A stretch of DNA of 5,994 nucleotides from JAAYUK01 sp035319145. GTDB taxonomy: Bacteria; Nitrospirota; Thermodesulfovibrionia; Thermodesulfovibrionales; Dissulfurispiraceae. Numbering within the stretch: position 1 is the stretch's first letter; every line of letters starts with the position of its first letter. Positions 1 through 4,906 of the stretch are shown here, in pieces. The notes beneath the pieces were generated by a model. That model worked only from the letters and a program-made list of their open reading frames with translations, was not told the DNA's origin and did not search any database. The stretch is taken from NCBI GenBank assembly GCA_035319145.1, contig DATHDH010000036.1:1-5994 (forward strand), written 5' to 3'. Both the position numbers and the translations under genes were made by a program.

Positions 1-1
1 C

Positions 2-445
2 ATTGCGTCGAAGCTCGAAGCCGGAATGTCTCTTCAGCAGCCGAGCGCGGCGTCGAAAAAAAGCAGCGCACATGCCGAGCGGCCGGTGAAAGAAACAGGC
101 GAACCGCAGCGGTCTCAGCCTGTCGACGAAGTGCAGAAACCAGTCGTACAAAGCGCATCTTCGGCTCCGGCTCCGGCGGGCAAGGATACTACAGTTTCGC
201 CCGATAAGGCCAAAGATGCCGTCTATCATGCCCGCATCTGTTCTTTTAAGAAGAAAGAGCTTGCGGTAACCTTGAAAAAGGAAGTGGAAAAGAAGATTGG
301 CCGTACCAATAAGGTCACACTCAGCAAGGACGGGATGTTCTATACGGTCCGTGTTCATGGATTCGGTTCTGTCGACGACCTGAAGGCCGCCATGGAGAAG
401 CTTCGCATCAAGGAGTTCATGATCGGCAAGACTGTTGCTGGTTAA
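2..445 (+). CDS. SPOR-domain protein, C-terminal part (5' end outside window)
   Basis: The frame is open from the left edge (codons from base 2), so the ATG at 26 is probably internal and the true start lies outside. 147 residues are visible. The first ~70 are a low-complexity linker rich in Ala, Ser, Pro, Lys, Glu and Gln. The last ~75 have the pattern of a SPOR domain: a first strand with Y-x-A-R-I-x-S-F, an amphipathic Lys/Glu-rich helix, a second strand with F-Y-T-V-R-V-x-G-F, then a second helix ending in a short strand. In known families SPOR domains bind peptidoglycan glycan strands lacking stem peptides, often at the septum, and are tethered by an N-terminal membrane segment through a flexible linker; that anchor would be in the missing part. 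The DUF5661-like gene follows in the same direction about 30 nt later and may be cotranscribed. The SPOR call rests on pattern only; the individual protein (DedD-, FtsN- or RlpA-like) cannot be named. Confidence 0.75.
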   Translation: MASKLEAGMSLQQPSAASKKSSAHAERPVKETGEPQRSQPVDEVQKPVVQSASSAPAPAGKDTTVSPDKAKDAVYHARICSFKKKELAVTLKKEVEKKIGRTNKVTLSKDGMFYTVRVHGFGSVDDLKAAMEKLRIKEFMIGKTVAG

Positions 446-464
446 TAAATTAAATAATGCATAT

Positions 465-477
465 GGGAGGCCATATG
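465..477 (+). promoter_or_regulatory. Shine-Dalgarno and start-site hairpin of the DUF5661-like gene
   Basis: GGGAGG at 465-470 lies 4 nt before the ATG at 475 and 10 nt before the ATG at 481. It is flanked by a perfect 7-bp inverted repeat, CATATGG (460-466) and CCATATG (471-477), leaving GAGG as the loop. The ATG at 475 lies in the 3' arm and the ATG at 481 just outside it. The two upstream in-frame ATGs (457, 463) precede or overlap this Shine-Dalgarno and have none of their own, so the start is most likely 475 or 481. Confidence 0.6.
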
Positions 478-912
478 AAGATGCCCGAATATGTGACCAA
501 GGAAGAAGTCCGGCGCGTCTGCACAGAGCTTGGCATTTCAGATTGGACAAAGAAGAGGAAGCCGGAGGTCACGATCGAAGAGGCCGCAATCATCTTCGGC
601 GTTTTTTCGACAAAGGGCTTGGGCATCGACATCGAAGACTTCCGGGCGGGCCTTGCGGTGGAGCTGGAACACGGCATCGTTTTCAAGCAATTCAATGTGA
701 CCAACAATCATCCTCTCCTGACGGCCAAGATAGTTATGGCCCATTTCATGGAGTCTCTCGATTATTACAAACTCCTTGAGGTGGCCGAGCTGGAAGGCGA
801 TCTCGTCAAAGCCCTTGCCAATGGCGACATGCAGAAGACAACCGGCAAATACAGCAGGCTGCTCCGCGCCCGCATCGCACTCAACGAAGCCGAGGCAAAA
901 CGCATCGGTTAG
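475..912 (+). CDS. DUF5661-family small protein of unknown function
   Basis: 145 residues from the ATG at 475; ATG 481 is the alternative start, while 457 and 463 fit the ribosome binding site badly. The centre carries a run typical of DUF5661 as I recall it: a D-x-E-D-F-R-x-G-L segment, then V-E-L-E-H-G, a N-V-T-N stretch, and a K-I-x-x-A-H-F-x-E-x-x-D-Y-Y block. The family is soluble, alpha-helical and uncharacterised, so no function is offered. The N-terminal third (a Lys/Glu-rich helix, then a Trp-Thr-Lys-Lys-Arg-Lys patch) is basic. The C-terminal ~40 residues are charged and probably helical. There is no signal peptide or membrane segment. It follows the SPOR gene by about 30 nt and likely shares its transcript. 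The family call is from memory of the motif block, without a profile search. Confidence 0.75.
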   Translation: MKMPEYVTKEEVRRVCTELGISDWTKKRKPEVTIEEAAIIFGVFSTKGLGIDIEDFRAGLAVELEHGIVFKQFNVTNNHPLLTAKIVMAHFMESLDYYKLLEVAELEGDLVKALANGDMQKTTGKYSRLLRARIALNEAEAKRIG

Positions 913-962
913 TCCATAGTTTTATCGTCAGTATGACAGGCCGGGCAGTATCGCTCATTCTC

Positions 963-981
963 GGACGGCATCCGGCCGTCC
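963..981 (+). other. Small GC-rich hairpin downstream of the DUF5661-like gene
   Basis: GGACGGC (963-969) and GCCGTCC (975-981) form a perfect 7-bp stem with a 5-nt loop, starting 50 nt after the stop codon. No T tract follows. It stands 7 nt before the larger hairpin at 989-1030. It may be part of a composite 3'-end structure. Confidence 0.5.
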
Positions 982-988
982 TCCGAGG

Positions 989-1030
989 TATTCGCTCGGC
1001 GCTTACATCCCAGTAGGCGCCGAGCGAATA
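989..1030 (+). other. Long perfect inverted repeat (possible transcript-end hairpin or palindromic repeat)
   Basis: The arms 989-1002 and 1017-1030 are perfectly complementary over 14 bp (left arm begins TATTCGCTCGG). The stem continues inward by one G-T wobble (1003/1016) and three Watson-Crick pairs (1004-1006/1013-1015), leaving a 6-nt loop. That makes about 18 bp, far stronger than chance would give. No run of T follows on the plus strand, and no minus-strand gene ends here. It is therefore not a canonical intrinsic terminator. It could end or protect the upstream transcript, or be one copy of a dispersed palindromic repeat. Confidence 0.6.
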
Positions 1031-1125
1031 AAGCCGCTCTCCTTCCCGACCTATCATACTTTGCTCATTTTGCCATGGCAGTTCTGGGTTTGTGTATCAT
1101 GCAGGTTTTCATCACCGCTTCTGCA

Positions 1126-1154
1126 TTGGACTATTTTCCGAAAAGCTCTATACT
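1126..1154 (+). promoter_or_regulatory. Sigma70-type promoter of the host-attachment-like gene
   Basis: TTGGAC (1126-1131) and TATACT (1149-1154) are separated by exactly 17 nt, close to the consensus hexamers. Transcription would begin near 1161, about 26 nt before the ATG at 1187. It lies just downstream of the hairpins that close off the previous unit, which supports separate transcription. Confidence 0.6.
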
Positions 1155-1173
1155 TTGAGAAAAGAGTCCCGGC

Positions 1174-1180
1174 AGGAGGT
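1174..1180 (+). promoter_or_regulatory. Strong Shine-Dalgarno that sets the start at 1187
   Basis: AGGAGGT lies 6 nt before the ATG at 1187. This decides against the longer in-frame start at 1061, which has no such site and would place the promoter inside the gene. Confidence 0.85.
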
Positions 1181-1186
1181 AAGACC

Positions 1187-1633
1187 ATGTCTAAAATCGT
1201 CATTGTTGCGGCTCGCGGGCGTTTTGAGGCTTACAGATTTACCAGGACCGACAAGGCTACACCGCGGCTTGAGCTGATTGGAGTATTCGATCTCATCAGT
1301 GCCCACAAAAAGCTGTCTGAAAAGGTCTCCGACAGCGCCGGCAGGTTCGGGCGGAAAGGGGCGCCCAGCCATACAGCAAAGGGCTACGGCGAGGAGCATA
1401 CCGTGCGGCTTGAAGAAGAGCGGCGTTTGATCAAATCGTTAGCCGACGCAGCGGCAGATGTCCTGAAGCAGGAGAAGGCCGGCTCCTGGATACTCGCGGC
1501 AGAAAAATCCATCGCGTCTCAGCTGCAGGAAGCGCTCGACCCTTCCGTCCGGGGCATGCTTGCCGGAACGATACCCGCCAACCTCTCAAAGGCCGACAAG
1601 AGCGAGATTCTTAAACGGGTGAAGGACATATAG
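1187..1633 (+). CDS. Host-attachment protein family (baeRF-like) small protein
   Basis: 148 residues, soluble, with no signal peptide or membrane span. The order of elements fits the 'protein required for attachment to host cells' family (Host_attach), related to bacterial homologues of archaeal/eukaryotic release factor domains. A first strand K-I-V-I-V-A-A-R-G-R-F-E-A-Y is followed by a polar insert with G-R-F-G-R-K-G (~47-54), then an E-E-E-R-R helix (~77-90). A strand W-I-L-A-A-E-K-S with a helix after it (~104-120) matches the family's 'LVLAPPRxLGxLR' region. The end L-S-K-A-D-K-S-E-I-L matches the family's closing 'kDLT...ei' block. The name comes from an Agrobacterium attachment study; the biochemical role is not known and attachment should not be assumed. 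The gene has its own promoter and strong ribosome binding site and seems to be a single-gene unit. The family call is moderately sure. Confidence 0.72.
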   Translation: MSKIVIVAARGRFEAYRFTRTDKATPRLELIGVFDLISAHKKLSEKVSDSAGRFGRKGAPSHTAKGYGEEHTVRLEEERRLIKSLADAAADVLKQEKAGSWILAAEKSIASQLQEALDPSVRGMLAGTIPANLSKADKSEILKRVKDI

Positions 1634-1677
1634 CTTACATTATCGCAGAAAACTAGGCACTTTTTGACATTGTGGGT

Positions 1678-1704
1678 TAAGTCGCATCGCAGACAGGTCG
1701 ATAA
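1678..1704 (+). promoter_or_regulatory. Candidate sigma28 (FliA-type) promoter of the chemoreceptor gene
   Basis: GTCGATAA (1697-1704) matches the FliA -10 consensus GCCGATAA at 7 of 8 bases. Fifteen nt upstream, TAAG (1678-1681) resembles the TAAA of the -35 element. Transcription would begin near 1711, leaving a ~150-nt leader. Chemoreceptor genes are often read by sigma28, which makes the match more believable. The -35 side is weak. A TTGACA at 1664-1669 is also present but has no good -10 partner at 16-18 nt. Confidence 0.4.
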
Positions 1705-1710
1705 GATCAT

Positions 1711-1862
1711 AAAGAACAAGGGGAAAACCTGTCTCCGAAGCGCTGCGCCGACCAAATAGCCGGAATATCAACAGGAGTCCGGCATCGGAAGGCCCCTCGG
1801 CGCTCCAGGAACGTCCGGCTCGGTGCGCATGAGCGCAGACCGCCGATGGGGAGGAAGCGAAT
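1711..1862 (+). promoter_or_regulatory. Structured 5' leader of the chemoreceptor gene
   Basis: The gene-free stretch before the chemoreceptor has several pairings. GCGCCGA (1745-1751) pairs with TCGGCGC (1797-1803) and encloses a GCCGG/CCGGC stem (1759-1763 with 1779-1783). A hairpin CGGTGCGC...GCGC-AG-ACCG spans 1821-1842. CCCCTCGG (1793-1800) can instead pair with 1843-1851, with T1847 bulged, which would cover the GGGGAGG Shine-Dalgarno (1848-1854). The first and last pairings exclude each other. I do not recognise a known riboswitch class here. Confidence 0.35.
1848..1854 (+). promoter_or_regulatory. Shine-Dalgarno of the chemoreceptor gene
   Basis: GGGGAGG lies 8 nt before the ATG at 1863 and fixes that start. 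It is the part that the alternative leader pairing would mask. Confidence 0.8.
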
Positions 1863-3920
1863 ATGAAGTTGCCGTCTTTATTGCAAAATTGCTCGATCAG
1901 TAAGCGCATTTCGGTATTAAGTGCCCTCGTCGTGCTTTTCGTGATGGCAGTCATTCTCGGCGTCACCTATTACAAAACCAAATCGGCTCTCTACGCGAAT
2001 GAGATACGGGCATTGAAGACGGAACTCGACAGCGTAAAGGGGATGGTTTCGGTGTTTGACGCCAGTGCCAGAAACAGCGCTGAACGGTTTTCTTCGATTT
2101 TTATTTCGTTAGTCCCGGCAGATATTTCGGTGTCGGCCGAAAAGACGATTCGTATCGGAACGGAAGAGACACCGACGGTCCGAGCCGGCGGGGCAGTCCT
2201 CAACATGAATTTCTCTCAGGTGGATCGCTTTACGCAGATCACCAAGGGATCGGTCGCTACCATATTTGCCCGCCGCGGAGACGATTTTGTCCGCATTACC
2301 ACATCACTCAAAAAAGAAGACGGCTCCAGGGCAGTCGGCACCTTGCTTGACCGCTCTCATCCCGGCTATCAGAAGCTGCTGGCCGGAGAAGAATACCTCG
2401 GCAAGGCACGGCTTTTCGGCAAGGAATACATGACGAAATATACGCCGATTCAAGATAGTCACGGGAAGGTCATCGGAAGTTATTTTATCGGCTTCGACAT
2501 CTCCGACAGCATGAAGGCCATGAGCGAGACGATCAAGAAGATCAAGGTCGGAGAGACCGGATACTTCTATGTGCTTGACGCTGCTGAGACCAAAAACAAA
2601 GGGACGCTGGTGGTACATCCGGCGCAGGAAGGCAAGAATATCTACGAGGCGAAAGACGCCTCGGACCGGCAGTTCATCAAGGAAATCATCGAAAAGAAAG
2701 AAGGGGAGGTAATCTATCCTTGGCTTAATAAAGAGCTCGGAGAGACTTCTCCTCGCGACAAAATCGTCGTGTACACATTCTTCAAGAGCTGGAACTGGGT
2801 GATTGCGGCGGGTGGCTATATCGATGAGATTGAACGCCAAAGCGCCTCGGTCGTCTACACGCAGATTGCGGTGAGCCTCATCGGAACCGCTGTCATCGTC
2901 GTCCTGCTTTTTGTGCTTATTTCGCATATTCTCAAACCGCTGGGTGTCTTTACGGCAAAGGTCGAGGAGATCGCATCCGGAAACCTCGCCGTGGAAATCA
3001 ATGCCGCCGGCAATGATGAAATAGCCCGTCTCGGCTACGGCATGGAAAAAATGGTCTCCTCGTTCAACGGGACCCTGAAAAATATGGTCAATGCATCGGC
3101 CCGGACCGTCAGTTCCGTCGAGGTGCTGCGGACGAAAGCGGAGCGAGCCAACGAAGGGGCGAAGAACCAGGCTGAGCAGGCCACCCAGATTGCGACCGCT
3201 GCGGAACAGATGAGCCAGACGATTACCGATATCTCCCGGAACACAGCCGTCGTGTCGGAGACGTCGGCTGACGCGCTGGGTACTGCCGAGCAGGGGAAAG
3301 ATGTGGCATCGGGCGCCGTGGAGACCGTCGGCAAGGTTTATAGTTCGACCATTGAACTCTCGACGATGATTGACAAATTAAACGGCCGTGTCGGTGAAAT
3401 CGGGGATATCATTACCGTAATAAATGATATTGCCGACCAGACTAACCTGCTCGCCCTCAATGCAGCCATTGAAGCGGCGCGCGCCGGTGAGCAAGGGCGT
3501 GGATTTGCGGTTGTTGCGGACGAGGTCAGGCGGCTGGCGGAGCGTACCATGAAGGCCACGGCGGAGATAACCCAGAAGATTGCAGCAGTTCAGCGCGAAA
3601 CGGAGCAGACAACGCGTTCCATGGGTGATGCTTCGGAAGAGGTCACGAAGGCGACCGACTATATCCGGCAGGTGGGTGAGACGCTTGACTCGATTGTCGA
3701 AGCCGTCGGAAGGGTGCAGGGGCAGATAGGCCAGATAGCTACTGCCGTGGACGAACAATCAGCTGCGGCTGAAGAGGTTGCCGGCAATATAAGCAGGACG
3801 TCGCACATAGCTTCAGAGATCGAACAGCTTTCGCGCGATGTTGCGGGCGAAGTCAATACACTTGCCGAGGTGTCCGAGGGGTTGAAGAACGCGGCGTCAA
3901 TATTCAAGCTGCGTTCTTGA
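1863..3920 (+). CDS. Methyl-accepting chemotaxis protein with Cache_3-Cache_2-type sensor
   Basis: 685 residues, full length for a transmembrane chemoreceptor. A basic start is followed by transmembrane segment 1 (~17-36), a ~290-residue periplasmic sensor (~40-328), transmembrane segment 2 (~331-354), a HAMP domain (~354-408, with the P-L at its start and N-D-E-I-A-R-L later), and a long coiled-coil signalling domain to the end. The sensor contains Y-T-P-I-x-D-x-x-G-K-V-I-G and G-E-T-G-Y-F-Y-V-L-D with V-V-H-P downstream, typical of Cache folds and best matching a Cache_3-Cache_2 arrangement. The hairpin tip that contacts CheA and CheW is unmistakable at ~513-560 (D-Q-T-N-L-L-A-L-N-A-A-I-E-A-A-R-A-G-E, then F-A-V-V-A-D-E-V-R). 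Gln/Glu-rich stretches on both arms are candidate methylation regions. The C-terminus lacks the N-W-E-T-F-type CheR-tethering pentapeptide. No other chemotaxis gene is next to it, so it is an orphan receptor serving a pathway encoded elsewhere. The ligand cannot be predicted; Cache sensors often bind small organic acids or amino acids. Confidence 0.97.
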   Translation: MKLPSLLQNCSISKRISVLSALVVLFVMAVILGVTYYKTKSALYANEIRALKTELDSVKGMVSVFDASARNSAERFSSIFISLVPADISVSAEKTIRIGTEETPTVRAGGAVLNMNFSQVDRFTQITKGSVATIFARRGDDFVRITTSLKKEDGSRAVGTLLDRSHPGYQKLLAGEEYLGKARLFGKEYMTKYTPIQDSHGKVIGSYFIGFDISDSMKAMSETIKKIKVGETGYFYVLDAAETKNKGTLVVHPAQEGKNIYEAKDASDRQFIKEIIEKKEGEVIYPWLNKELGETSPRDKIVVYTFFKSWNWVIAAGGYIDEIERQSASVVYTQIAVSLIGTAVIVVLLFVLISHILKPLGVFTAKVEEIASGNLAVEINAAGNDEIARLGYGMEKMVSSFNGTLKNMVNASARTVSSVEVLRTKAERANEGAKNQAEQATQIATAAEQMSQTITDISRNTAVVSETSADALGTAEQGKDVASGAVETVGKVYSSTIELSTMIDKLNGRVGEIGDIITVINDIADQTNLLALNAAIEAARAGEQGRGFAVVADEVRRLAERTMKATAEITQKIAAVQRETEQTTRSMGDASEEVTKATDYIRQVGETLDSIVEAVGRVQGQIGQIATAVDEQSAAAEEVAGNISRTSHIASEIEQLSRDVAGEVNTLAEVSEGLKNAASIFKLRS

Positions 3921-3957
3921 TACATCTTTGTGAATAAAGTGGAATAAACCGCAAATG

Positions 3958-4833
3958 TCAGAGTGAGACGTCCTCGGCTATGCCGTTGCGTTCCGTAAGC
4001 ATACGTTCGACCTTTGTCCAATCGACCCTCTGCGCTGCTCCCGCTTCCTGTATCTTGAGCTCTGCCTCGGAGCGTAGATTCTTGAACTTCCCGTAAGCGT
4101 CGCCGTTCACTTCCAGAAATACGCGGTTGCCGTCGGTGACCGCAACCTTTACCGGCATGTAAAGAATTTCGCCCGGAGTATTGCGGGTTACCTCGGGGAA
4201 AAATTTCTCCATATGCGCCGGATGCACACGAATGCAGCCATGGCTTGCAAACCGGCTGATTGACGCGGGCTTATTTGTTTCGTGGATAAGAATACCCGGA
4301 ATCGAGGTCTTCAGCGCATATTTACCGAGCGGGTTTGCGGGCCCGGGAGGAACAGAGGTGACGACCTCTTTCCCTTCTTTCTCCATCTCTTCCTGAATCG
4401 ACGGCGGCACAAACCAGGTCGGATCCTTCTGTTTCGCCAGAATAACAAACTTGCCGGTCGGCGTGCGCCAATCAAAGCCGTTTGACTTGTGCGACAGCCC
4501 GAGCGCTACCGGGAAGGTGTCGACCAAACGCCTGTCCTTGAAGAGATAAAGACGGCGTTCCGGGATATTAATAACAATACCTTCGTCAAGGGTGGCGGGA
4601 ATAATTTTGCGATCGAGAATCTTGAGTTGGAGGCCGGGCGATAGTCGTTTTTTTGGATCGAGCCCATTGATTTCCGCAATACGTTTCGCAGGCACTCCGA
4701 GTTTGGCCGCCACACGATCCAGCGTGTCGCCTTTCACAACGGTGTAGACGGACTCGCCGCCGATAACGGAGGCGTGAACAAATGAGCATGTTCCAAATAT
4801 AAAAAGGGCCGAGAGCACTACAACGAACCACAT
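3958..4833 (-). CDS. LysM-containing L,D-transpeptidase (YkuD/ErfK-YbiS family)
   Basis: 291 residues, exported. Residues 1-21 are a signal peptide ending V-H-A, cleaved likely after Ala21. A LysM domain (~29-73: Y-T-V-V-K-G-D-T-L at the start, I-N-G-L-D-P, then L-K-I-L) binds peptidoglycan glycan. The YkuD catalytic domain (~84-228) has His184 (I-L-I-H-E-T-N) and S-H-G-C-I-R with His198 and the nucleophile Cys200, all intact. The family makes 3-3 peptidoglycan crosslinks or attaches proteins such as Braun-type lipoproteins to meso-DAP; which of these applies cannot be told. A C-terminal tail (~229-291) includes a V-F-L-E-V-N-G-D-A-Y segment common after YkuD domains of this group. The start is forced: an in-frame stop lies three codons upstream (4840-4842). 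The n-region of the signal peptide has no Lys or Arg, and no Shine-Dalgarno precedes the ATG. It converges on the chemoreceptor gene and diverges from the PAP2-GT83 gene. Confidence 0.95.
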   Translation of the reverse strand: MWFVVVLSALFIFGTCSFVHASVIGGESVYTVVKGDTLDRVAAKLGVPAKRIAEINGLDPKKRLSPGLQLKILDRKIIPATLDEGIVINIPERRLYLFKDRRLVDTFPVALGLSHKSNGFDWRTPTGKFVILAKQKDPTWFVPPSIQEEMEKEGKEVVTSVPPGPANPLGKYALKTSIPGILIHETNKPASISRFASHGCIRVHPAHMEKFFPEVTRNTPGEILYMPVKVAVTDGNRVFLEVNGDAYGKFKNLRSEAELKIQEAGAAQRVDWTKVERMLTERNGIAEDVSL

Positions 4834-4841
4834 GACATATC

Positions 4842-4871
4842 ATAATAGCGCGAGCGACGGTCGGCGCGCAA
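4842..4871 (-). promoter_or_regulatory. Candidate promoter of the L,D-transpeptidase gene, very close to its ATG
   Basis: Read on the minus strand, TATTAT (4847 to 4842) matches TATAAT at 5 of 6 bases. TTGCGC (4871 to 4866) is a partial -35 with an 18-nt spacer. The -10 ends only 8 nt before the ATG at 4833, so the transcript would have almost no leader. Confidence 0.4.
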
Positions 4872-4891
4872 GATGAAAGGCGGCGAACAGG

Positions 4892-4897
4892 TATAAT
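4892..4897 (+). promoter_or_regulatory. Consensus -10 element (TATAAT) just before the PAP2-GT83 start
   Basis: A perfect TATAAT ends 9 nt before the ATG at 4907, putting the expected transcription start at about 4904. The -35 position (about 4869-4874) holds no good hexamer. No Shine-Dalgarno is present before the ATG. Together this suggests a leaderless message. Confidence 0.45.
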
Positions 4898-4906
4898 ATT
4901 CTGACT

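Noticed and set aside
435..779. 114-residue plus-strand frame overlapping the DUF5661-like gene
   Set aside because: It is an out-of-frame shadow rich in Arg, Gly and His with no family features and no ribosome binding site, while the overlapping frame carries conserved DUF5661-type motifs.
1061..1186. Longer start for the host-attachment-like gene (190 residues)
   Set aside because: The added 42 residues are not family-like, the start has no ribosome binding site, and the clear promoter and AGGAGGT site before 1187 would lie inside the gene.
1655..1669. Sigma54 promoter (GG/GC elements) before the chemoreceptor
   Set aside because: The GG at 1656-1657 is not followed by GC at the required 10-nt spacing.
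1711..1800. c-di-GMP (GEMM-I) or cobalamin riboswitch in the chemoreceptor leader
   Set aside because: A few short runs look similar (GGGGAAAACC, CAGGAGTCCGGCA), but the GACGCAAAGCC core and GAAA-capped helix of GEMM and the full B12 box architecture are missing.
2304..2927. 207-residue antisense frame inside the chemoreceptor gene
   Set aside because: It lies opposite the well-conserved Cache sensor and second membrane segment; its length is explained by codon bias of the real gene and no domain is recognisable.
3921..3957. Bidirectional terminator between the convergent chemoreceptor and L,D-transpeptidase genes
   Set aside because: No inverted repeat with a T or A tract can be seen in these 37 nt; any terminator would have to lie inside a coding region.
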